A stretch of DNA of 47,785 bases, from positions 1 through 47,785 of the forward strand of contig CAMQSU010000011.1 of the NCBI GenBank assembly GCA_947037025.1. The letters run 5' to 3'. The notes under the pieces are model-generated. The model searched no databases. It was not told the origin of the DNA and was given only the letters and a program-made list of their open reading frames with translations. The stretch is from an uncultured Clostridia bacterium (GTDB taxonomy: Bacteria > Bacillota > Clostridia > Christensenellales > UBA3700). Shown one piece after another: positions 1 through 8,071 of this stretch; position 1 is the stretch's first letter; each line of letters starts with the position of its first letter. Both the position numbers and the translations under genes were made by a program.

Positions 1-177
1 GCTTGATACTTCTGTTACTGAAGAATCAGTACCTTCTGCAACATAACTTTTGTTAGATGCTGCAATTGCATTGCCTGTAAAAATCATTGTTGTTAACATT
101 ACTGTTGCAGTCACTGCACATAGTAACATCTTTTTAATGTTTTTAGATTGATCACTGTTTAATAATGCATTTTTCAT
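1..177 (-). CDS. Secreted protein, N-terminal part only
   Basis: The first 59 codons of a gene that runs off the left edge. The protein starts MKNALLNSDQ, has a basic stretch (SKNIKK), a hydrophobic core at residues 18-35 and a likely signal peptidase site after AIA (about residue 40), followed by a Ser/Thr-rich mature start. This is an exported protein of unknown function. The start is the ATG at 177-175, with GGAG eight bases upstream; an upstream ATG at 185 runs into a stop at once. Its promoter (342-370) closely resembles that of the secreted protein at 45684-46628, so the two may be co-expressed. Confidence 0.8.
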   Translation of the reverse strand, partial: MKNALLNSDQSKNIKKMLLCAVTATVMLTTMIFTGNAIAASNKSYVAEGTDSSVTEVSS

Positions 178-341
178 TTTTTCATTCTCCTTTGTTTGCT
201 CTTAATCTCATTATATTAGTCAGATTAAGATAATTTTGAATTAGTTACTAAGATAAATATTGTATATTAAGTCAATTAAATTATGTATCTAATATTTACT
301 TTTATTACACACAAGATGCCATTTCCTTACCTCGTATATAC

Positions 342-370
342 ATAATAGCATATAAAAGTAAATATTGCAA
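342..370 (-). promoter_or_regulatory. Sigma-A promoter of the partial secreted gene
   Basis: On the minus strand TTGCAA (370-365) and TATTAT (347-342) are separated by 17 bases. This gives a 5' untranslated region of about 160 bases. The flanks (AAAAAAGCTTGCA, TTTTATATG, ATGTA) are shared with the promoter at 46806-46834. The rest of 178-511 is AT-rich and shows no gene. Confidence 0.6.
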
Positions 371-511
371 GCTTTTTTATAAATTTTTTGTAAATATTTT
401 CAAATTTATCATTTTGAATGTAAATTATGATTTTTCATATCCTTTTAGTTCAGTATTGAATTGTTTTGTATACGGATATGCAGAATTTAAGCATGGTATG
501 CTATGAAATAA

Positions 512-545
512 AAATATAGGCAGCAAGTAATTGCTACCTATATTT
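512..545 (-). terminator. Terminator of the glutathione peroxidase gene
   Basis: A 15-base stem with a GTAA loop (arms 512-526 and 531-545, one G-U pair), followed on the minus strand by a U-rich stretch. It lies 53 bases past the gpx stop. Confidence 0.75.
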
Positions 546-598
546 AAGTTATATTATATACTATATTATTATATTTATATCCTTAGTATCATTATCAA

Positions 599-1129
599 TT
601 ATAGTAAATTTTCTATTTCTCCATTAAGTTTGCTTGGTTTTACTGTTGGAGCAAATCTAGCAATTACTTTGCCATCTCTATCAACTAGAAACTTTGTAAA
701 ATTCCATTTAATCTCGTCTTCCTTGCTCTCAAAACCTTTACTAGCTAAAACTTTATATAAAACTTCTGCACTTCTGCTTTTATTTGCGATAGGTGCTTCA
801 CTTCTAAGCATTTTGTATAGTGGATGTGCGTTGTCACCGTTTACATCGATTTTTGCAAATCTATCAAATGCAGTTGCATAATTTAATGTGCAAAAAGTTT
901 CTATCTCATCATCTGACTGCGGTGCTTGCTCAAAAAATTGATTACATGGAAACTCTAAAATTTCTAGACCTTGCGTGTTGTATTTATCATGTAGTTTTTG
1001 CAAACCTTTATACTGCGGTGTTAGTCCGCACTGCGTTGCAGTATTTACAATTAGCATTACTTTACCTTTATAATTTGAAAGAGATACATCCTCTCCCTTA
1101 TTGTTTTTTACTGTTATATCGTATATCAT
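599..1129 (-). CDS. gpx: Glutathione peroxidase family (thiol peroxidase)
   Basis: Reduces hydroperoxides; the bacterial Cys-type enzymes usually take electrons from thioredoxin. The peroxidatic Cys34 sits in NTATQCGLT (family pattern N-x-A-S/T-x-C-G-x-T). The FPCNQF block (60-65) gives the conserved Gln64, and W142-N143 (WNFTKFL) complete the usual catalytic set. Cys80 is a candidate resolving cysteine. The 176 residues include about 15-20 extra near 114-135 compared with the usual ~160. AAGGAG lies six bases before the ATG. The gene has its own terminator (512-545) and sits 148 bases after the glmU/glmM fusion, so it may be transcribed alone or by read-through. Together with superoxide dismutase it points to oxygen-stress defence in an anaerobe. 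Confidence 0.93.
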   Translation of the reverse strand: MIYDITVKNNKGEDVSLSNYKGKVMLIVNTATQCGLTPQYKGLQKLHDKYNTQGLEILEFPCNQFFEQAPQSDDEIETFCTLNYATAFDRFAKIDVNGDNAHPLYKMLRSEAPIANKSRSAEVLYKVLASKGFESKEDEIKWNFTKFLVDRDGKVIARFAPTVKPSKLNGEIENLL

Positions 1130-1277
1130 AGTTTTCTCCTTTTCATTTGGTAGAAATATATCTACCGCTGATTATTGCATACAATCAAAATCATCAATTT
1201 TATACAATTTATTATTTTTTCAATTTTCAAATTGTTGATTGTTTTGCTATATTTTCATTTTATAAACTAGTTGAATA

Positions 1278-3293
1278 TTATTTAATATTATATAATTTCT
1301 CAATAAACAACTTAATTTTCTCTACATTTTGCACAGCAACTAACTCACTTTCACACTCAACTGTGATTCTTAACTTTGGCTCTGTTCCTGATGCTCTAAC
1401 GATCACTCTGCCGCCAACGCCAAGTCCTGATTTTAGACTTTCTGTATATGCAATAACTTTTGGGTCTGCTGCGATTTCGCTTTTAAGCTCACTAATAATT
1501 CCGACACTTATTTGAGGGTATTTATAACAATCTACAAGTTTATCTATATCAGTTTTAGACTGCTTTAAAATATTGCAAAGATAGCAAGCAACTAGCAGTC
1601 CATCTCCCGTATTTACAAGTTCGCCTAGTATAATATGCCCTGATGCCTCTCCGCCTATTACATACCTTTCCTTGCTCATAACATCTGCGATATAGTGATC
1701 GCCAACATTTGTTCTAATTAGCTTGATGCCATTATCATTTAGTGACCTCTCTACTCCTGCATTTGTCATGATTGTTCCGACTACAGTATTGCCAAATAAC
1801 TTATCAGCTTTCTGCAAATTTTTAGCAATAACATATAGTATATCATCGCCATCTACAAGCTTTCCGTTTTTATCAATTACCATTATCCTATCAGCATCTC
1901 CATCAAATGAAAACCCAATATCTGCTTTATGCTCTAGCACTAATCTTGAACACTCATCAGTACACATTGCACCGCATCCATTATTAATATTAACGCCATC
2001 GCTCTCCGTATGCTCAATGATACACTCGCAGCCGCAATCGTCAAATACCTTTTTAGCAAGCGCGTACGCTCCGCCATTAGCACAGTCAATGACAACTTTC
2101 ATCCCCTTTATATTAGGCAATATGCTTTTAACAAAAGTGATATAATCATCAGTAAAACTTTCGCCAGTACTGATTGACCCTGTTACGTCATTTATAATTG
2201 GTCTGTTCAGCTCAATGTGACGCTCGATTTCTATTTCCTCAATGTTTGTCAGCTTGCTGCCTTTGCAATTGAAAACTTTAATACCATTATACTCTGGTGG
2301 ATTGTGAGATGCTGTTAGCATTACTCCGTAATTTGCATCGATACTCTGCGTTACATACGCAACGCATGGCGTGCTTGTTATATCAATATTAACAACATCA
2401 GACCCAGCATCAATGACACCTTTGCATATCGCCGCCGACAGCTCCGCTCCGCTAACTCTAGTATCACGACCGATTACGACCTTTCCGCCATTTGCCGAAT
2501 ACCCTAGATAATTACCTACCAAGTATGCTAAATCGCAATTGATAATGCTGCCAAATAAACCGCGTATGCCATCAGTTCCGAAGTACTTTTTGTCATAATC
2601 AATCATTCTATAATTACTTCTATCTTCCTTAATAGTTTCACGATTACGACCTATGCACATACAGTTCATAGGTAGGTCAAGTGTAACCGTAGTGCCGGCC
2701 GCTATAAATGCACCGTCCTCGATTGTAACTGGAGCTACAATGTTGCTGTTACTGCCGATAAAAACTCTATCCCCAACTATAGACCTATGCTTATTTTTTC
2801 CGTCATAGTTGACAAATATTGATCCGCAACCAATGTTGCATTTATCGCCAACATCAGCATCGCCAACGTATGCTAAATGTGCAACTTTTGTATTTATACC
2901 AAGCTTACTATTTTTAATTTCTACATAATTACCTATTCTGCAATCGCGCGCTATATCTGCCCTTGTGTGAACATGTGCAAAAGGCCCAACAGTAGTTCCA
3001 CTACCAATTGAACAGTCTTTTACAACAGACTTTAATATATCAACACCATTGCCAATTTTTGCGTTTTTTATTATATTTCCTGATCCGATAAGGACATTTT
3101 TTCCGATTATAGAATTACCTGAAATATGATTGTCACTATCTATAATTGTACCCTCTCCAATTAGGACATTCTCATCAATATATACACCATGTAGAGATGT
3201 AAAAACCACACCGTTTTCTATGTGTTTTTTGATTACTTCTGCATTTAACTGCTCTATATTGTTATAAATTTTATTAATACCTTTAATACTCAT
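1278..3293 (-). CDS. glmM: Fused GlmU-type acetyltransferase domain and phosphoglucosamine mutase (GlmM)
   Basis: Residues 1-230 are a left-handed beta helix of hexapeptide repeats that matches the C-terminal half of GlmU: GPFAH (103-107), VEIK with Lys127, AHLAYVGDAD with His139 and Tyr142, and VNYDGKNK with Asn162. These match the E. coli catalytic His363/Tyr366/Asn386/Lys351 blocks. Residues 236-671 are a full-length GlmM: GTDGIRG (239-245), phosphoserine site TASHNPPEYNG (Ser329), metal loop DGDADR (464-469) and RASGTEP (633-639). The single chain could convert GlcN-6-P to GlcN-1-P and acetylate it to GlcNAc-1-P. The uridylyltransferase half of GlmU is absent and must be encoded elsewhere. 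Arg333 of the E. coli LRPGA segment is not conserved (VHTRA here). AAGGAG precedes the ATG by five bases. Confidence 0.93.
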   Translation of the reverse strand: MSIKGINKIYNNIEQLNAEVIKKHIENGVVFTSLHGVYIDENVLIGEGTIIDSDNHISGNSIIGKNVLIGSGNIIKNAKIGNGVDILKSVVKDCSIGSGTTVGPFAHVHTRADIARDCRIGNYVEIKNSKLGINTKVAHLAYVGDADVGDKCNIGCGSIFVNYDGKNKHRSIVGDRVFIGSNSNIVAPVTIEDGAFIAAGTTVTLDLPMNCMCIGRNRETIKEDRSNYRMIDYDKKYFGTDGIRGLFGSIINCDLAYLVGNYLGYSANGGKVVIGRDTRVSGAELSAAICKGVIDAGSDVVNIDITSTPCVAYVTQSIDANYGVMLTASHNPPEYNGIKVFNCKGSKLTNIEEIEIERHIELNRPIINDVTGSISTGESFTDDYITFVKSILPNIKGMKVVIDCANGGAYALAKKVFDDCGCECIIEHTESDGVNINNGCGAMCTDECSRLVLEHKADIGFSFDGDADRIMVIDKNGKLVDGDDILYVIAKNLQKADKLFGNTVVGTIMTNAGVERSLNDNGIKLIRTNVGDHYIADVMSKERYVIGGEASGHIILGELVNTGDGLLVACYLCNILKQSKTDIDKLVDCYKYPQISVGIISELKSEIAADPKVIAYTESLKSGLGVGGRVIVRASGTEPKLRITVECESELVAVQNVEKIKLFIEKLYNIK

Positions 3294-3362
3294 ATGCTCT
3301 CCTTATCTCATATTTTATTACAGATAATTCGCAATTATTACTTGCAAATCAATCATTTTATT

Positions 3363-3390
3363 ATTATATCATAAATAAATTTATTAACAA
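3363..3390 (-). promoter_or_regulatory. Promoter of the glmU/glmM fusion
   Basis: TTGTTA (3390-3385) and TATAAT (3368-3363) on the minus strand with a 16-base spacer, 70 bases before the start codon. Confidence 0.5.
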
Positions 3391-3444
3391 TATATCATTA
3401 ATTAATACTGAAAATTTTTATTTCTTTTTGTAAATTATATGCTA

Positions 3445-3858
3445 TTATGAGGCTAAAATATAAGTACAAGCAGCAAAAACTCCATCAATTACTTGGATTG
3501 TTAGCGTTAGAAGGATTTTATTTTTATCTATTTTTATATCTTTAATCTTGTCCGTTCCTTTAATTATTATAAACTCACCATACTCAGTAACTTCTGCTTT
3601 TATCTCAACTTTTTTCTCGAATGGAAGCGTGACCGATGTTTTCAGCTGATAACTAAGGGTAAACTCTCCATCGATTAATGATACATTATTATATATAAAA
3701 TCAGATGAATCTATGTTTGCATAATATCCATTTTCCTCTATTTCTATCACCTCAAAATTATTCAATTTAAACTTGCCGTTTATATGCTCAAGTTGAACGC
3801 ATGCGCTAAGAACTACAACCATGCAAATACAAGCTACAACTGCTAAAATTTTTTTCAT
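3445..3858 (-). CDS. Small predicted lipoprotein, function unknown
   Basis: 137 residues. A hydrophobic N-terminus ends in the lipobox LSAC (Cys20), so it is likely a lipid-anchored surface protein. The mature part is beta-rich, alternating charged and hydrophobic residues, and ends in a hydrophobic segment (VIDGVFAACTYILAS) that could be a strand or a short membrane-associated tail. No family was recognised. It lies 87 bases downstream of the large M60-like protein on the same strand. It has its own promoter candidate with a palindrome at the transcription start (3875-3919), so it may be separately controlled. Confidence 0.8.
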   Translation of the reverse strand: MKKILAVVACICMVVVLSACVQLEHINGKFKLNNFEVIEIEENGYYANIDSSDFIYNNVSLIDGEFTLSYQLKTSVTLPFEKKVEIKAEVTEYGEFIIIKGTDKIKDIKIDKNKILLTLTIQVIDGVFAACTYILAS

Positions 3859-3874
3859 TTAATTTTCTCCTTAT

Positions 3875-3919
3875 ATCACCTTTGCAAAGTGATTATAATC
3901 ATAACGTTATTTTTTGCCA
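3875..3919 (-). promoter_or_regulatory. Promoter and palindromic operator candidate before the lipoprotein
   Basis: TGGCAA (3919-3914) and TATAAT (3897-3892), 16 bases apart, are followed at once by the near-perfect palindrome ATCACCTTTGCAAAGTGAT (3875-3893), placed around the expected start of transcription. No regulator can be assigned. Confidence 0.4.
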
Positions 3920-3945
3920 CGTTTTATTAATATCTAATTAATTTG

Positions 3946-6900
3946 TTATTCTTTATTTTCCTTGCCTGCCTGCTCCGCTTTTGGCTTTGCAGAAGTCTTT
4001 GGCTTTGCGGGAGTCTTTGGCGTTGTAGAAGTCTTCGGCGTTGCTTTAGGTTTTTCTGATTCAGCATCTTCAGGTGCAAAATAAACTTGTTGATCCTCAT
4101 CCGAATTTTGCTTACCTTTTGCAGTCGATTTTGCGGCTTTTTTATCAGCTAGTTTTTCAATATTGTCCTTTACTAATTTCTCAGCTTTTGCCTTTAATGA
4201 ATTATCTTTTTTAGGCGTAACATTTTTAGTTATATTATCAGAAATGTCGTCATTATTAGTATTGTTTTTCAATCTTGATAGCGCCTTATATCCTTGCGTT
4301 TCTGCCGTAAAGTCTTGCGCTTCAATACGTTCATCTCTACTGTTGTTAATTACATTACCTTTATTAGATTTTTTTGTTTTAGTAGTATTGCCAAGTGGTG
4401 CGTTTTTACGCTTCATATACCAATCTGTTGCAAAATATGCACCAACACCGATTCCTGCAGCAGCAATTATTGCAGCTATAACTATAAATACTATCCATAC
4501 TGCTGCCATTGGCTCTTCTGGTATTGGTATTGTTGGTTTAAACCCGAAATAATCAATATTTATCATACTATCCTCATTGTTTTTTATTTCTACTGTGTGA
4601 ATCCCTTGCTCTAAATCACTCACGCTAAATACCATCTTTCCGTATTCCGCTTGCTCACTATACTGGTCAAAAGTAAACCACTCTCCGTCGTCAATTCTTA
4701 TTTGACCTTTGCCGTACTCATATCCAACCTTAGAATATAATGCCACTCCCGTGCCAGAGAATGCAAACTCCATTGTTCCGTCATTTGTTTGCATGATTGC
4801 ACCATTGACGAAATATCCAGATGCATCTTGCTGCCACTCGCCATAATACTGCAAATCACTTCCTTCATGAGATATAAATGTTGTTGTCTCAAATCCATTA
4901 CCTATTTTAATATCGGCAATACTAATATAATCATCACTATGTACACTGTATATTAAAATCTTAATATAATTTGCGGTTACTGTCTTAAAGTTTATATTGA
5001 ATTTATTTGTTTTAGGCGCATTTCCTTCGCTTACTTGCGTCATGTTTATCATATCGTTTCCGACTAATACTTTGTAACTATTCATACTGCCTTTTTCGTA
5101 TATACTATTTGTAATTTTGATTTGGTTAAATGTTTCCTGTGAGTCAAAAGCAAATGCAATCTCTAACGGAATAGTCGCATCAGTTGGCTCATCTGTTGAG
5201 ATACTTCTGTGTTTCGACTTGTAGACAGTGTCATCATATTTATCAAACATATTGTCTGCATAATCTGTTTGATAAGCTGCTGGGGCACTTTTAACTTTGA
5301 TATTTGACTTAGCCGTAATTTGCTGCGACTCAGACATTCCATTATTATCATTATAGTCGGTTAAATAACGCTCACTAATTGTAGTATCAGTGTTAACATT
5401 GTAAATTACACTGTTTGGTATATCAATTACCTCACCAGTCATTGCTGTATCTGATAGCGATGGCTGCGGTATGTCACTGCTTGGTGTCCGATCAATCCAT
5501 CCTAAACCAACGCCACCCCGTCCGGTTTTATTTATCGTCCATAATTCAAAATAAATCACATCACCTGCATTTAATTTTACCTCGTATTTTGATTCTAGCT
5601 TGTTGATATCGTAACTGCTTGTGTACTCATCAAACCTAGCGACTGAGAGCAAATCACCAATAGAAGCGCCCATTTTCAGCACCGCTTGCTCATCACCCCT
5701 AATCATAAATGTGTAAGTGCCTGTATATGGTGCAATAATTTTGCCATCAACTTTAATTAGACTGTTCTCGGCAGAATTATCAATGTAACTTGAATTAACA
5801 TTATATTCTTTGTTAGGTGTTTGACTTTGTGCTTGAACAATTGCATTGTCAATGCTTTGAGAGTCAATCCCCATCCATTCATCTACTGATAGACCATTGC
5901 TATCTTGTTTTAGTTTGATTTTGACAGTAGTATTTTCCACTTCAAAAGGTGCATTGGTAAACTTGAATGTGACTTCAAACTCATCACTTTTCTGCTCACT
6001 TTTAGGAGTATAATTATAAATTCCTTTTATTGCTGACTCTACAAGCTCACCATGCAATGGCGCTGAAACTCTTACTATCTCAAATTTGAATGGAGAGGGA
6101 GATGCTGTATATCCTGCATTTTCCGCCGCATCAACTGCATTGAAATTAAACTCCTTATTCTGTCCTGCTGGGATTAAAAACTCTCGGCCTGTTGCAATGC
6201 CATCATGCTCAGCTTGATACACTGTTGCAATCGGTACAAATTGCTTAAAATCTTTCGCCTTTACTGCACTCTTAACTTTATCACTTAGTGTAAAGCCGCA
6301 CAGTTCTTCAAAGAAATAAGTAAGGTCAACTCCATTGATTAGCGAAAACTGCATATAGAAGTTTTCCGCAGCAGTCATATCCCTTGATATATTGTCCTCT
6401 GTAGTATATGGTGCAACTTTAATATAAGCATCTACACCAAATGCGTGCATTAGTGTTGCGTGCATACTAAGCCCTGCATTTGCCGAACCCATGCTGCCTG
6501 TTAATTTATTTAATGATGCTGCGTAATCAGTAACCCAGTTAGAGCCACTTAGACCGCCATTCTCTGATCTACCCGCCGCAATGTTTGTATGCAATATATA
6601 AGTTGCAGCAGTGATAGCGTCATTAATAACTTCACTTACTGATGAATTTGTCTCAGGCCCAAATCCCATATGCTGATAATTCATCTGATGAAGGTTACCC
6701 CAATTACCATCTTTAATTATTAAATCATAATTTAGCGCACCTCTTGCCCATGATACGGGTGCTACAGAATGGTATTGACCTAAATATGCATACGCCTCAT
6801 TTTTTTCAGAGTATTGATCAAATAACATATGGTTTATGCCGACATCTCCATATTGATCATTTGTTTGTGGAGACATGTCACCTGATAGCTTGATAGCTTT

Positions 6901-7866
6901 TGACCAAAACTCCGCTGATAGTCGCATTGACTCACCAGAAATTCCTATCACTTCGCTCTTAGGCATGCTCATTCTATAGTCGCCCGCCTGTACATTTACA
7001 TATAAGCCTGGTGCATCCTTTATTAATTTATCCCATTCAGCTTCGCTAGTCGCACCTAAAATATAATCAGGTGACTCCATCGCGCCTATGATAGTTATAT
7101 TGCAAGGTTTGTTTTTAGTATCACCTAACACGGCAACTGACAATGGCCCGCCTAAAGGATTACCAATATAATTAACTTTTTCTGTCAAGTCAAATGTTTT
7201 TGCCATATTAGGCATACGATTATACTCAGCACCAGTAGTAGGAATATTATTGTAATTATATCCAACCTCATCATACTTAGCTTTGTTATCTACATGAAAT
7301 AGAGATCCTATAGATATACGCACTCCTCCAGCCGCAACTACATAATCAGGAAGAACAACAGTTATAACCTCTCCTGCTCCTGCATATAGACCGGTTAAGT
7401 TCATTGCCTCCGTATAAGGATTTATATAAAGTTTTTTTGCAACCGCCGCTGCATCATCTGGTATATAACCGTTATATGAAGAATCGGCAGCAGAATGCTT
7501 TGTCATCTTTTTACCATTATTGGATTGATCTACTGCACCAGACATAACGCCATCAATATCAAGAGTTGCGAAGTCATGAATAGATTTATTTTCCGCTGCG
7601 ACTTGCGCAATTTGCGTAGGGTCTGTCAAAATATTAGTATAAGTTGGATAATAATCAAGCCCACCATCAGTCACCGCTGGTATAGTACGCTCAACAGTAT
7701 CTAAAATTTCACTATACGAGCGTGCTTTTTTATATACGTTATCATTGACTGCAAATTGAACCCCTGCACTTTGACATGCAGTTAATAGTATCAATGATGA
7801 AAATACTACCGTAATCAATAACACACTAATTTTTATATGCGATTTTGAAAGATTTTTCTTTTTCAT
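3946..7866 (-). CDS. M60-like (enhancin-type) surface protein with PA14 and discoidin-like domains, degenerate active site
   Basis: 1306 residues. The N-terminus has a lipobox (LLTAC, Cys31). Residues about 125-530 follow the M60 mucin-peptidase layout, including the block GNWGNLHQMNYQHMGFGP (388-405), where functional relatives carry HExxH. Here the motif reads H393-Q394-M395-N396-Y397, so the catalytic Glu and second zinc His are lost. A PA14-like domain (about 685-793), an F5/8 type C (discoidin-like) domain (about 855-990) and another galactose-binding-like beta domain (about 1003-1110) follow. A membrane helix (1121-1146) and a Lys-rich tail with PKT/AKPK repeats end the protein. Having both a lipobox and a C-terminal membrane helix is odd. 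It probably binds mucin or host glycans rather than cleaving them. The family call is good; the loss of activity is inferred. Confidence 0.85.
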   Translation of the reverse strand: MKKKNLSKSHIKISVLLITVVFSSLILLTACQSAGVQFAVNDNVYKKARSYSEILDTVERTIPAVTDGGLDYYPTYTNILTDPTQIAQVAAENKSIHDFATLDIDGVMSGAVDQSNNGKKMTKHSAADSSYNGYIPDDAAAVAKKLYINPYTEAMNLTGLYAGAGEVITVVLPDYVVAAGGVRISIGSLFHVDNKAKYDEVGYNYNNIPTTGAEYNRMPNMAKTFDLTEKVNYIGNPLGGPLSVAVLGDTKNKPCNITIIGAMESPDYILGATSEAEWDKLIKDAPGLYVNVQAGDYRMSMPKSEVIGISGESMRLSAEFWSKAIKLSGDMSPQTNDQYGDVGINHMLFDQYSEKNEAYAYLGQYHSVAPVSWARGALNYDLIIKDGNWGNLHQMNYQHMGFGPETNSSVSEVINDAITAATYILHTNIAAGRSENGGLSGSNWVTDYAASLNKLTGSMGSANAGLSMHATLMHAFGVDAYIKVAPYTTEDNISRDMTAAENFYMQFSLINGVDLTYFFEELCGFTLSDKVKSAVKAKDFKQFVPIATVYQAEHDGIATGREFLIPAGQNKEFNFNAVDAAENAGYTASPSPFKFEIVRVSAPLHGELVESAIKGIYNYTPKSEQKSDEFEVTFKFTNAPFEVENTTVKIKLKQDSNGLSVDEWMGIDSQSIDNAIVQAQSQTPNKEYNVNSSYIDNSAENSLIKVDGKIIAPYTGTYTFMIRGDEQAVLKMGASIGDLLSVARFDEYTSSYDINKLESKYEVKLNAGDVIYFELWTINKTGRGGVGLGWIDRTPSSDIPQPSLSDTAMTGEVIDIPNSVIYNVNTDTTISERYLTDYNDNNGMSESQQITAKSNIKVKSAPAAYQTDYADNMFDKYDDTVYKSKHRSISTDEPTDATIPLEIAFAFDSQETFNQIKITNSIYEKGSMNSYKVLVGNDMINMTQVSEGNAPKTNKFNINFKTVTANYIKILIYSVHSDDYISIADIKIGNGFETTTFISHEGSDLQYYGEWQQDASGYFVNGAIMQTNDGTMEFAFSGTGVALYSKVGYEYGKGQIRIDDGEWFTFDQYSEQAEYGKMVFSVSDLEQGIHTVEIKNNEDSMINIDYFGFKPTIPIPEEPMAAVWIVFIVIAAIIAAAGIGVGAYFATDWYMKRKNAPLGNTTKTKKSNKGNVINNSRDERIEAQDFTAETQGYKALSRLKNNTNNDDISDNITKNVTPKKDNSLKAKAEKLVKDNIEKLADKKAAKSTAKGKQNSDEDQQVYFAPEDAESEKPKATPKTSTTPKTPAKPKTSAKPKAEQAGKENKE

Positions 7867-8000
7867 TAAGTACTCCTACCTTTGTTTATAAGCTTATTAT
7901 ATCATATATAGCACCCATAATGCAGTATTGAATTTGTAAACTTTACATGCATTACTCTATTTTTGATACTTTCGCTTTATATGGCAATTTGGCATGTTAA

Positions 8001-8026
8001 AAGTGCTGAAACTAATTTCAGCACTT
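8001..8026 (-). terminator. Terminator of the GPH transporter gene
   Basis: A perfect 11-base stem AAGTGCTGAAA / TTTCAGCACTT around a CTAA loop, 46 bases past the stop. The U-tract is weak on the minus strand, so read-through into the M60-like gene is possible. Confidence 0.6.
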
Positions 8027-8071
8027 AATTAACTATAATTATTTAATTCTTTAACGATATATAATATTGAA

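Noticed and set aside
531..1131. Plus-strand open frames over the glutathione peroxidase gene
   Set aside because: They are antisense shadows of a gene with complete catalytic motifs, have no ribosome site and encode Leu/Ser-rich low-information sequence.
1148..1166. Hairpin GGTAGA/TCTACC as terminator of the glmU/glmM gene
   Set aside because: Only six pairs and no U-tract on the minus strand; it lies just upstream of the gpx ribosome site and may be chance.
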